A stretch of DNA of 37,947 nucleotides, taken from positions 1-37,947 of the forward strand of contig NZ_HG424514.1 of the NCBI RefSeq assembly GCF_000336385.2. The letters run 5' to 3'. The notes beneath the pieces are model-generated. The model did no database searches and was not told the origin of the DNA. It worked only from the letters and a program-made list of their open reading frames with translations. Of this stretch, positions 21,719-29,222 are shown piece after piece (position 1 is the stretch's first letter; each line of letters starts with the position of its first letter). Source of the stretch: Lysobacter antibioticus HS124. Lineage in GTDB: Bacteria; Pseudomonadota; Gammaproteobacteria; Xanthomonadales; Xanthomonadaceae. Both the position numbers and the translations under genes were made by a program.

Positions 21719-22975
21719 TCAGTCCTGGTAAGGCGGCAGCTTGGGCTTCACCGCGACATTCTTCAGCGTCACGTACTTGGGCAGGCCGTCGCGGCCGTAC
21801 GGCGGCGGCGCCTCGCCGCGGATCAGCGGCTCCAGGTAGCGGCGGGCGGCGGCGGTGATGCCGTAGCCGTCCTTGCGGACGAAACCGGCCGGCATCTTCT
21901 TCTCGTGGTTGGCGACCTTGTCCAATGCGACCGGCTCGATCTTCCAGCGGTACGGCGCCTGCGAGGTGCGCACGATCGCCGGCATCACCGCATTGCGGCC
22001 CTTCAGCGCCAGCTCGACCGCGGCCTTGCCGACCGCGCGGGCCTGATCGACATCGGTCTTGGAGGCCAGGTGGCGGGCCGAGCGCTGCAGGTAGTCGGGC
22101 AGGGTCCAGTGGACCTTGTAGCCCAACGCGTCCTTGACCCGCCCGGCCAGGTGCGAGGCGACCCCGCCCAACTGGGTGTGGCCGAAGGAGTCCTTGCCGC
22201 CGCCGGCGTCGGCGACGAAGCGTCCGTCGGCGGTCTGGATGCCCTCGCTGGCGACCACCACGCAGTAGCCGACCCGCTCGACCGTGGCCTTCACCTTGGC
22301 GAAGAAGTCGGCCTCGTCGAACGGCCGCTCGGGGAACAGGATCAGGTGCGGGGCGGCGTCCGGGCCGTCCCCGGCCAGGCCGGCGGCGGCGGCCAGCCAG
22401 CCGGCATGGCGGCCCATGGCCTCGTAGACGAACACCTTGGTCGAGGTCTCGGCCATCGCCGCCACGTCCAGCGCGGCCTCGCGCACCGAGACCGCGGTGT
22501 ACTTGGCGGCCGAGCCGAAGCCCGGGCAGCAGTCGGTCACCGCCAGGTCGTTGTCGACCGTCTTGGGCACCCCCACGCAGGTCAGCGGATAGCCGAATTC
22601 GGCGGCCAGGCGCGAGACCTTGAGCGCGGTGTCGGCCGAATCGTTGCCGCCGTTGTAGAGGAACCAGCGCACGTCGTGGGCCTGCAGCACCGCCAGCAGG
22701 CGCTCGTAGCGGGCCCGGTCGGCCTCCAGCGACTTGAGCTTGAGCCGGCAGGAGCCGAAGGCGCCGCCGGGGGTATGGCCGAGGGCGCGGATCGCCGCCG
22801 CCGACTCCTTGGAGGTGTCGATCAGTTCCTCGCGCAGGGCGCCGAGGATGCCGTTGCGGGCGGCCAGGACCTTCACCTTGCGGGCCCGGGCGGTCTCGAT
22901 GACCGCCGCGGCGGTGGCGTTGATGACGGCGGTCACGCCGCCGGACTGTGCGTACAGCAGGGTTCCTTGGGGCAT
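21719..22975 (-). CDS. pfp: Pyrophosphate-dependent phosphofructokinase
   Basis: The enzyme phosphorylates fructose 6-phosphate reversibly with PPi instead of ATP. The 418-residue length matches this PFK subgroup. SGGVTAVINA binds the phosphoryl donor. GGNDS (109-113) has Asp where ATP-using enzymes have Gly (GGDGS), and PKTVDND (137-143) has the Lys that goes with PPi use. The ATG at 22975 begins the conserved MPQGTLLYAQSGG; the open frame upstream is not coding. PPi-PFK replacing ATP-PFK is known in Xanthomonas. The gene is divergent from adk and heads an operon with two downstream genes. It depends on the PPi pool shared with Ppa and the membrane pyrophosphatase. Confidence 0.95.
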   Translation of the reverse strand: MPQGTLLYAQSGGVTAVINATAAAVIETARARKVKVLAARNGILGALREELIDTSKESAAAIRALGHTPGGAFGSCRLKLKSLEADRARYERLLAVLQAHDVRWFLYNGGNDSADTALKVSRLAAEFGYPLTCVGVPKTVDNDLAVTDCCPGFGSAAKYTAVSVREAALDVAAMAETSTKVFVYEAMGRHAGWLAAAAGLAGDGPDAAPHLILFPERPFDEADFFAKVKATVERVGYCVVVASEGIQTADGRFVADAGGGKDSFGHTQLGGVASHLAGRVKDALGYKVHWTLPDYLQRSARHLASKTDVDQARAVGKAAVELALKGRNAVMPAIVRTSQAPYRWKIEPVALDKVANHEKKMPAGFVRKDGYGITAAARRYLEPLIRGEAPPPYGRDGLPKYVTLKNVAVKPKLPPYQD

Positions 22976-23153
22976 GGGGATTCCAGAGATTTGCGCCGGA
23001 GTGCGGTAAGCTGGCCGCAATCTTTCGCCCGGCGGGTGGTCGGCAGCTTCCGAGTGTAGCGCCGCCCCGCGAGCAGGCCAGCCTGGGGCTGGCCCGGGCC
23101 TGGTCCGGCGCGCCGCGCCGGGCGCGGTTTCATGTGTCTTAGGAGCGATGTTG

Positions 23154-23732
23154 ATGCGATTGGTACTTCTGGGCGCGCCGGGTTCCGGCAAGGGCACTCA
23201 GGCTGCGCGGCTCAAGGAGCATCTGCAGGTGCCGCATATTTCCACCGGCGACCTGCTGCGCGCCGAAGTCGCGGCCGGCACCAAGCTCGGCCTGGAGGCC
23301 AAGGCGGTGATGGACGCCGGCAACCTGGTCAGCGACGAGATCCTGCTCGGCATGCTCGAGGACCGTTTCTCGCGTCCCGATACCGCCGGCGGCTTCATCC
23401 TCGACGGCTACCCGCGCAACCTGGCCCAGGCCGATGCGCTGGACGTGCTGCTGAAGAAGATCGGCCAGCCGATGGACTTCGCGGTCCAGCTCGAGGTGCC
23501 GACCGAACTGCTGGTCGACCGCATCGCCGGCCGCGCCGCCGCCCAGGGCCGCCCCGACGACAGCCCGGACGCCGTGCGCACCCGCCTGAAGGTCTACGAC
23601 GACGTGACCGCGCCGGTGATCGAGTACTACCGCCAGCACGGCCGGCTGACCGTGGTCGACGGCGTGGGTTCGCTCGACGACGTGTTCACCCGCATCATCG
23701 AAGCGCTGGAACCGGCGCCGACGGTGGGCTGA
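23154..23732 (+). CDS. adk: Adenylate kinase, short-lid type
   Basis: Adenylate kinase interconverts AMP, ADP and ATP in the cytoplasm. The 192-residue protein has the P-loop GAPGSGKGTQ, the AMP-site STGDLLR and DGYPRN. The lid is the short form without the zinc or Cys insertion (GRAAAQGRPDDSPDAVRTRL). Two ATGs are possible; the one at 23154 is chosen because AGGAG then lies eight bases away and the product starts MRLVLLG as in relatives, whereas the ATG at 23148 is only two bases from it. The gene diverges from pfp, sharing about 180 bp of upstream sequence. Confidence 0.97.
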   Translation: MRLVLLGAPGSGKGTQAARLKEHLQVPHISTGDLLRAEVAAGTKLGLEAKAVMDAGNLVSDEILLGMLEDRFSRPDTAGGFILDGYPRNLAQADALDVLLKKIGQPMDFAVQLEVPTELLVDRIAGRAAAQGRPDDSPDAVRTRLKVYDDVTAPVIEYYRQHGRLTVVDGVGSLDDVFTRIIEALEPAPTVG

Positions 23733-23740
23733 GCCGCTTC

Positions 23741-23921
23741 GCTCCCTCTCCCGTCGGCGGGAGAGGGCTGGGGCGTGGGCCGCGAGCGGCCGCCCGCTCC
23801 GTTCGTTCGAATCCAGATCCCGGTATTGAAGGCCCAGGCGCGTCGGTAGGATGGTTTCGTCGTCGGCCGTTTGCGCGTGCCCTCACCCATCCCGCTCCCG
23901 CCAGCGGGAGCGGGGAGTCGG
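23741..23921. repeat. Pair of palindromic repeats in opposite orientation between adk and mpl
   Basis: CCCTCTCCCG (23744-23753) pairs with CGGGAGAGGG (23758-23767) and is followed by CTGGGGCGTGGG. About 110 bp later, CCCTCACCCATCCCGCTCCCG with its partner CGGGAGCGGG is the same element read on the other strand. Similar CCCTCTCCC/GGGAGAGGG elements are common between genes in Xanthomonadaceae. The first one probably also ends adk transcription. The inverted pairing suggests a small non-autonomous mobile unit. Confidence 0.6.
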
Positions 23922-23976
23922 TGCCAGCGGGAGTCGCTTGGTCGAGCATTCGCAAACTCTTTTGGAAACTCGGATC

Positions 23977-25359
23977 TTGAAGCTCCATATCTTGGGCATC
24001 GCCGGTACGTTCATGGGCGGCGTCGCCGCGCTCGCGCGCGAACTCGGCCACGACGTGGAAGGCAGCGACCAGGCGGTGTATCCGCCGATGTCGACCCAGC
24101 TCGAGCAGCTCGGCATCGTCCTGAGCCAGGGCTACCGCCCCGAAAACATCTCGCCGGATTGCGACGAAGTCGTGGTCGGCAACGCGCTTTCGCGCGGCAA
24201 TGCCGCGGTCGAACAGGTGCTCGACGACGGCCGCCGCTACACCTCCGGCGCGCAGTGGCTGTCCGAGCGGGTCCTGCCGGGCCGCGACACGCTCGCGGTC
24301 GCCGGCACCCACGGCAAGACCACTACCACCACCATCCTGACCTGGCTGCTGGAAGCCGCCGGTCGCCGGCCGGGCTTCCTGATCGGCGGCGTGGCCGAGG
24401 ACTTCGGCGTGTCGGCAAGGGTCGGGTCGGGGCGCGAGTTCGTGGTCGAGGCCGACGAGTACGACACCGCGTTCTTCGACAAGCGCAGCAAGTTCGTCCA
24501 CTACCGGCCGCTGGTGGCGATCCTCAACAACCTGGAATACGACCACGCCGACATCTTTCCCGATGTCGCCGCGATCCAGCGCCAGTTCCACCATTTGGTG
24601 CGCACCGTGCCGCGCCGCGGCCGCCTGATCGTCAACGGCGAGGACGCGCGCCTGGCCGAAGTGCTGGCGATGGGCTGCTGGACCCCGGTCGAACGCTTCG
24701 GCCTCGACGCCGGCGACGGCGCGGCGTTCGATTGGAGCGCGCGCCTGATCCACCAGGACGGCAGCGCGTTCGCCGTGCTGCACCAGGGACGCGAGATCGG
24801 CGAAGTGCATTGGCCGCTGCTCGGCCGCCACAACGTCATGAACGCCCTGGCCGCCCTGGCCGCCGCCCACGCGGTCGGCGTCGAAGTCGCCACGGTGCTG
24901 CCGGCGCTGGCCCGCTTCCGCAGCGTCAAGCGGCGCCTGGAAGTGATCGGCGAGGCCGGCGGCGTCACCGTCTACGACGACTTCGCCCACCATCCGACCG
25001 CGATCGCGACCACCCTGTCCGGGCTGCGCGCCCGGGTCGGCGCGGCGCGGATCGTGGTGGCGATGGAGCCGCGCAGCAATTCCATGCGCCTGGGCGCGCA
25101 CGCCGAGGCGCTGGCGCCGTCGCTGGACGGCGCCGACGCGGTGGTGTTCCTGCATCGCCCCGAGTTGGCCTGGGACGCCGGCAAGGTCGTCGCCGGCCTG
25201 CGCGGCGAAGGCGTCGCGGTGGCCGATGCCGATGCCTTGATCGCCGCGCTGCGCGAACGCGTGCGCAGCGGCGACCACGTGGTGTTCATGTCCAACGGCG
25301 GGTTCGACGGCGCGCCGCGCCGCTTCTTCGCCGCCCTGCGCGACGCCCGCACGGGCTGA
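23977..25359 (+). CDS. mpl: UDP-N-acetylmuramate:L-alanyl-gamma-D-glutamyl-meso-diaminopimelate ligase
   Basis: Mpl joins recycled murein tripeptide to UDP-MurNAc, feeding peptidoglycan back into synthesis in the cytoplasm. The 460-residue protein has the Mur-ligase layout: N-terminal UDP-binding HILGIAGTFMGG, ATP-binding GTHGKTTTTTIL, central NNLEYDHADIF and LLGRHNVMNALAAL, and C-terminal YDDFAHHPTAIATTLSGL with PRSNSMR. The frame has no suitable ATG; TTG at 23977 fits the family N-terminus, with TGGAAAC a weak ribosome binding site. Relatives start at the same residue. It follows adk but an apparent terminator and repeat pair lie between. Confidence 0.95.
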   Translation: MKLHILGIAGTFMGGVAALARELGHDVEGSDQAVYPPMSTQLEQLGIVLSQGYRPENISPDCDEVVVGNALSRGNAAVEQVLDDGRRYTSGAQWLSERVLPGRDTLAVAGTHGKTTTTTILTWLLEAAGRRPGFLIGGVAEDFGVSARVGSGREFVVEADEYDTAFFDKRSKFVHYRPLVAILNNLEYDHADIFPDVAAIQRQFHHLVRTVPRRGRLIVNGEDARLAEVLAMGCWTPVERFGLDAGDGAAFDWSARLIHQDGSAFAVLHQGREIGEVHWPLLGRHNVMNALAALAAAHAVGVEVATVLPALARFRSVKRRLEVIGEAGGVTVYDDFAHHPTAIATTLSGLRARVGAARIVVAMEPRSNSMRLGAHAEALAPSLDGADAVVFLHRPELAWDAGKVVAGLRGEGVAVADADALIAALRERVRSGDHVVFMSNGGFDGAPRRFFAALRDARTG

Positions 25360-25367
25360 GCCCTTGT

Positions 25368-25388
25368 GCCGGCCGCGCCGCGGCCGGC
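25368..25388 (+). terminator. Hairpin after mpl
   Basis: GCCGGCCGC (25368-25376) pairs with GCGGCCGGC (25380-25388). It is a strong GC stem without a T-tract, 9 bp after the stop. Confidence 0.4.
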
Positions 25389-25430
25389 GCTCTGCGGACC
25401 GCGTCGTCCTGCGAACGCGTCCGTCGTCTC

Positions 25431-25458
25431 TCGACGCCGAGCGGGCCGCGAGTACACT
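25431..25458 (+). promoter_or_regulatory. Promoter-like boxes for the Lon-domain gene (leaderless)
   Basis: TCGACG (25431-25436) and TACACT (25453-25458) are 16 bp apart and the second ends six bases before the ATG at 25465, which would place the transcript start at or next to the start codon. Confidence 0.45.
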
Positions 25459-25464
25459 GCGGCC

Positions 25465-26046
25465 ATGTCCGTCGACCGCGAACCGCTGGGACTGTTTCCG
25501 CTGCATACGGTGCTGGTGCCCGGCGCGTCGATCGGCCTGCGCGTGTTCGAGCGACGCTATCTCGACCTGATCCGCGATTGCGGCCGCGAGGGACGCGGCT
25601 TCGGCGTGTGCCTGATCATGGAAGGCCAGGAGACCGGCGCGCCCGCTACCGCGGCGGCATTCGGCACCGAGGCGTTGATCGAGGATTTCGGCACCGGCGA
25701 CGACGGCCTGTTGTTGCTGCGTGTGCGCGGCGCCCGCCGTTTCCACGCCGGCCGGGTGCGGGTGCGCGACAACGGTCTGCAAGTCGCCGAAGTCGAATGG
25801 TGCGCGCCGGACCCGGACGACGAACTGCGTCCGGAGCATTCGTTGCTGGCGACTTTGCTCGAAGGGCTGTTGGAGAAGGCCGGCGGCGAGCACCATCTGG
25901 CGCCGCATGCGCGCCGCGACGAAGCGGCCTGGGTCGGCTGGCGCCTGGCCGAACTGCTGCCGCTGGCGCCGGCGCAGCGGCAATGGCTGCTGCAGCTCGA
26001 CGACCCGCACCGGCGCCTGGACCACCTGCTGACGCTGTTGCACTGA
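25465..26046 (+). CDS. Lon N-terminal-domain-like protein (LON substrate-binding domain)
   Basis: The 193-residue protein matches a stand-alone Lon substrate-binding domain: LGLFPLHTVLVPGASIGLRVFERRYLDLIRD opens it, then GRGFGVCLI, GTEALIEDF and LLLLRVRGARRFHAGRV, with a C-terminal helical part. There is no ATPase or protease domain. Such proteins may recognise substrate for Lon or act on their own; the role is unproven. The start is the ATG at 25465; there is no Shine-Dalgarno, but a TACACT box lies six bases before it with a TCGACG box 16 bp upstream. That arrangement would give a leaderless mRNA. It converges with the DedA-PAP2 gene. Confidence 0.85.
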   Translation: MSVDREPLGLFPLHTVLVPGASIGLRVFERRYLDLIRDCGREGRGFGVCLIMEGQETGAPATAAAFGTEALIEDFGTGDDGLLLLRVRGARRFHAGRVRVRDNGLQVAEVEWCAPDPDDELRPEHSLLATLLEGLLEKAGGEHHLAPHARRDEAAWVGWRLAELLPLAPAQRQWLLQLDDPHRRLDHLLTLLH

Positions 26047-26049
26047 GCC

Positions 26050-26066
26050 GCCGCGCTCGGCGCGGC
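26050..26066. terminator. Hairpin between convergent genes
   Basis: GCCGCGC (26050-26056) pairs with GCGCGGC (26060-26066) in the 27 bp between the Lon-domain stop and the DedA-PAP2 stop. There is no T-tract. Confidence 0.4.
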
Positions 26067-26073
26067 AGCCGGA

Positions 26074-28092
26074 TCAAGGCGCGGGCGCGACGGTTTGCGG
26101 CAACCGGTACTGCGAACGCAGGCGCAGCACCGGCGCGCCGTTCTTCGGATGCGCTTGTTCGAGCAGGACGAAGCCGGTCAGCGCCTTGCGCACTTCGGCA
26201 TGGGCGCGGCCGCCGTCGGATTGCGGCAGCCACAGCGTCGCGGCATCGAAGGGCTTGGTCAGGCGCAAAGTCTGCGCCGTGCCGACCCACAGCGGCGTGC
26301 CGTCGGAGAGCACCGCCGGCGCCGGCCACAGGCGCAGCGCGTATTGCAGGTCCGGGCTGGGGCCGTCGCGGAGCATCAGCAGGGCCTCGGCCTGGGCATC
26401 GAGGGTGGCCGGCAGCACCGCTTGTTCGCGCGCCGGCGTGTCGTCGTCGAGCAAGGCGATGGTCGACAGCCAGTTGGCCTGTTCCTGCACCCGCCAGCCG
26501 GCGGCTTCCAGGCTGGCGCGCAGCGGCGGCAGCGGGCCGGCGACCTGCACGTCCAGCGGCCAGCGCCCGCGCGCATCGCGCTCGTTGCGCTGCGCCGGCA
26601 GGCTGGCCCAATCGCTGCGCCACCAGGCCTGCGCATCGAGCACCGCGGTGGGTTGGGCGGCGGCGAACTTGGCCAGCAAGGCATCGGCCGAACGCGGCGC
26701 ATGCCACAGCGCGGCGGCCGCGAACACGGTGTAGAACAGCACCGCCAGCGGCCGCATCCAGAACGAGCGGGCGACGTGGCGGCGATAGGCGATGCCCAGC
26801 ACCAGCAGCCAGACGATGCCGAACAAGGTGCCGCCGACCAGGTCGCTGGGCCAGTGCGCGCCCAGGTACAGGCGCGAGAAGCCGACCAGGGTGGTGACCA
26901 CGCCGGCCAACAAATAGGGCCAGACCCGCTGCCGGCCCGGCAGCTCGCGCGCGATCAGCACGGCGAAGAAGCCGAACACGATCGTGGTCATGGTCACCGC
27001 GACCGAAGGGAAGCCGAAGCCGGCCGGCGCGGTCGGCGGACGCGGCATGTCGATCGCCGCCTCCAGCAACGAAGTCAGCGCCAGGCCGAACACGATCGCG
27101 CCCACCCAATGCGCCGCCGCCATCCAGCGCCGGCGCCAGGCCAGATAGACCAGCACCGCCAACGCCGCCGGCGCCAGCACGGCCGGATCGCCGAGGCTGG
27201 CCAGGCCGGCCATCAGCCGGTCGGCGAGCGGATTGCGCAGGGTCCACATGAACTCGTGCACGCTGTGGTCGATCGCCAGCGGCCCGCCGCTGGCCAGCAG
27301 CGTGGCCAGCAGGGTGAACCAGATCCAGCTGATCCCGAGCAGGCAGACCGCCAGCATCACCAGCGAGGCCGACTCCGGCCGGTTGGGATCGATCAGCGCC
27401 GCGGCGTAGCGGCCCAGGCGCGGATGCGCGCGGGTCCAGCGCAGTGCGCGCGCGAGCAGGTTGTCGGCGTGGTTGGCGAACCAGCGCCAGGTGTAGAGCA
27501 CGCCGGCCCAGACCAAGGCCAGGGCGGCCAGCAAGCCGCCCAAAACCACCGCCAGCCGGTCGGCGACTGCGGCGACCGCGTCGTAGGATGCGCCCAGGAT
27601 CCAGCCCGGCGCCAGGAACAGCCCCGACCAGGCGGCGCAGGCGAGCAGGCTGGGGATCGCATAGCGCCGCATCGGCATGCGCAGCATGCCGGCGATGGCC
27701 GGCACGAACGGCCGCACCGCGCCGACGAAGCGCGCGATCACGATGCTCTTGCTGCCGTGGCGGCGGAACAGATTCTCGCCGCGGTCCAGCCATTGCGGAT
27801 AACGCGAGAACGGCCAGCGTTCGCGCAAGGTCGGCCCCCAGCGATAGCCGACCCAGTAACTCAACCCGTCGCCGGCGAAGGCGCCCAGGGTCGAACAGAC
27901 CAAGGCATAGGGGCCGTTGATGTGGCCCAGGCCGACCAGCGCGCCGACCGCGAACAGCAGCGGCAACGCGGGTACGACGATGCCGACGATGACCAGCGCA
28001 TCGCAGAACGCGATCAGAAAGATCACGATGCCGGCGGCGATGGGATTGGCCGCGATCCATGCGGTCGCGCTTTCGAGCCAGGCAGGTTCCAT
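26074..28092 (-). CDS. DedA - PAP2 - LssY_C fusion membrane protein
   Basis: The 672-residue protein has three joined parts. Residues 1-200 are a DedA-type membrane domain (VVPALPLLFAVGALVGLG, FRRHGSKSIVIARFVGAVRPFVPAIAG), a family linked to lipid-carrier and lipid scrambling. About 230-450 is a PAP2 phosphatase-like membrane domain with the third motif FSRLYLGAHWPSD. About 500-672 is an LssY_C-like soluble domain. The PAP2 motif 1 has Glu for Lys (EAAIDMPRP) and motif 2 is PSVAV instead of PSGH, so catalytic Lys and His look lost. The ATG at 28092 is chosen because DedA begins there; TATAAT ends six bases before it, suggesting a leaderless transcript. Confidence 0.88.
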   Translation of the reverse strand: MEPAWLESATAWIAANPIAAGIVIFLIAFCDALVIVGIVVPALPLLFAVGALVGLGHINGPYALVCSTLGAFAGDGLSYWVGYRWGPTLRERWPFSRYPQWLDRGENLFRRHGSKSIVIARFVGAVRPFVPAIAGMLRMPMRRYAIPSLLACAAWSGLFLAPGWILGASYDAVAAVADRLAVVLGGLLAALALVWAGVLYTWRWFANHADNLLARALRWTRAHPRLGRYAAALIDPNRPESASLVMLAVCLLGISWIWFTLLATLLASGGPLAIDHSVHEFMWTLRNPLADRLMAGLASLGDPAVLAPAALAVLVYLAWRRRWMAAAHWVGAIVFGLALTSLLEAAIDMPRPPTAPAGFGFPSVAVTMTTIVFGFFAVLIARELPGRQRVWPYLLAGVVTTLVGFSRLYLGAHWPSDLVGGTLFGIVWLLVLGIAYRRHVARSFWMRPLAVLFYTVFAAAALWHAPRSADALLAKFAAAQPTAVLDAQAWWRSDWASLPAQRNERDARGRWPLDVQVAGPLPPLRASLEAAGWRVQEQANWLSTIALLDDDTPAREQAVLPATLDAQAEALLMLRDGPSPDLQYALRLWPAPAVLSDGTPLWVGTAQTLRLTKPFDAATLWLPQSDGGRAHAEVRKALTGFVLLEQAHPKNGAPVLRLRSQYRLPQTVAPAP

Positions 28093-28098
28093 CGGCCG

Positions 28099-28104
28099 AT
28101 TATA
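28099..28104 (-). promoter_or_regulatory. -10 box for the DedA-PAP2 gene (leaderless)
   Basis: A perfect TATAAT on the minus strand ends six bases before the ATG at 28092. No good -35 box was found and no Shine-Dalgarno could fit. Confidence 0.5.
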
Positions 28105-28139
28105 GGCAGGGCCTGCTGTGGCGAGGATGACCGGACGGC

Positions 28140-28240
28140 GGGGATTGGGGATTCGGGATTGAGGATCGGCTAGAGCCAGGGCTCGGCTTTGGCCTTGGCT
28201 TTGCGAATCCCGAATCCCCAATCCCCAATCCCCAATCCCC
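28140..28240. repeat. Inverted pair of GGGATT heptamer arrays
   Basis: About four GGGGATT/GGGATTC units (28140-28167) face the complementary array (28205-28240, units GAATCCC and CAATCCC). The unit is 7 bp. The two could fold into a long stem around a 37-bp centre. They fill most of the gap between the divergent DedA-PAP2 and kinase-like genes. Confidence 0.75.
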
Positions 28241-28261
28241 GCTACAAGTACACTTGCCGCC

Positions 28262-28930
28262 ATGCCCACAGACCCCACCCTGCCCAGCGAAGTCGCGGCG
28301 CTCAAGGCCGACAGCTTCGGCCGCATCGCTCTGATGCGCGGGCCGCAGGGGCTGTTCGTGCGGCGCGATCTCGGTCGCGTGCCGTGGTGGCTGCGGCTGC
28401 CGGCGTGGTGGCTGGCGCGGCGCGAGGCGCGCGCGCTGCGGCGCGTCGACGGCCTGGAAGCGACACCGCAGTTGTTGGCCTGGGACGGCCGCTGCCTGGA
28501 TCGCAGCTACCTCGACGGCGCGGCGATGTACCAGCGCCCGCCGCACGGCGACCTGGCCTATTTTCGTCAGGCCCGGCGGCTGCTGCAGCGGCTGCACCGG
28601 CGCGGCCTGGCGCACAACGACCTGGCCAAGGAAGCCAACTGGCTGGTGCTCGCCGACGGCCGTCCGGCGATCATCGATTTCCAGCTCGCCACCCGCGGCG
28701 ATCCGCGCGCGCGCTGGATGCGTTTGCTCGCGCGCGAGGATTTGCGCCATCTGCTCAAACACAAACGCACTTATTGCGCACAAGTGCTCACCCCGGTAGA
28801 GCGCCGCCTGCTCCAGCGCCGCTCCTGGCTGCGCGAGGCCTGGTTCGCCACCGGCAAACCGGTCTACCGCTTCGTCACCCGCCGAATCCTGCATTGGGAA
28901 GACAACGAGGGGCAGGGGCCGAAGCCCTGA
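28262..28930 (+). CDS. Small protein-kinase-like phosphotransferase
   Basis: The 222-residue cytoplasmic protein has the catalytic half of the protein-kinase fold: LAHNDLAKEANWLVL (HND at 118-120, metal-binding Asn126) and IIDFQLA (139-143), where DFQ replaces the usual DFG. The N-terminal lobe is short and has no clear glycine loop, so the family may be a RIO-, InaA- or Kdo-kinase-like group. The substrate is unknown. No Shine-Dalgarno exists; TACACT ends seven bases before the ATG, so a leaderless message is likely. GGGATT arrays lie on both sides. Confidence 0.75.
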   Translation: MPTDPTLPSEVAALKADSFGRIALMRGPQGLFVRRDLGRVPWWLRLPAWWLARREARALRRVDGLEATPQLLAWDGRCLDRSYLDGAAMYQRPPHGDLAYFRQARRLLQRLHRRGLAHNDLAKEANWLVLADGRPAIIDFQLATRGDPRARWMRLLAREDLRHLLKHKRTYCAQVLTPVERRLLQRRSWLREAWFATGKPVYRFVTRRILHWEDNEGQGPKP

Positions 28931-28935
28931 GAGCC

Positions 28936-29213
28936 GGGATTGGGGATTCGGGATTGGGGATTCGCTCGAGCGCAGGCGAGGTGGCGGAGCCCTCGCCGGC
29001 TTGCGGGTGAGGGCTGAATCGTTGCCGTCGATCGACGAGTCTGGATCGATGGAGCGATCGTGCCCGCGACGGGTGCGATGCAGACTCCTCGTCTCGTCCA
29101 GACGCTGGCGTAGGGATTAGGATGTGAAAGAGCCCGCTTTGCCGAATCCCGATTCTCGAATCTCGAATCCCGGCTTGCGAATCCCGAATCCCGAATCCCG
29201 AATCTCCAATCCC
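28936..29213. repeat. Second inverted pair of GGGATT heptamer arrays
   Basis: A forward array (28936-28963) of about four GGGATTG/GGGATTC units faces a longer reverse array (29144-29213) of about nine degenerate GAATCCC-type units. Between them is about 180 bp without a gene, including an imperfect palindrome AGCCCTC...GAGGGCT near 28989-29017, similar to the repeats between adk and mpl. The reverse array ends nine bases before the SDR start. Confidence 0.75.
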
Positions 29214-29222
29214 GGCCCCCCA

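Noticed and set aside
23851-23976. N-terminal 42-residue extension of Mpl from an upstream ATG
   Set aside because: It runs through the palindromic repeat and lacks similarity to Mpl; the family N-terminus starts at the TTG at 23977.
28140-28240. CRISPR-like array
   Set aside because: The units are contiguous 7-bp repeats without spacers, and no cas gene is near.
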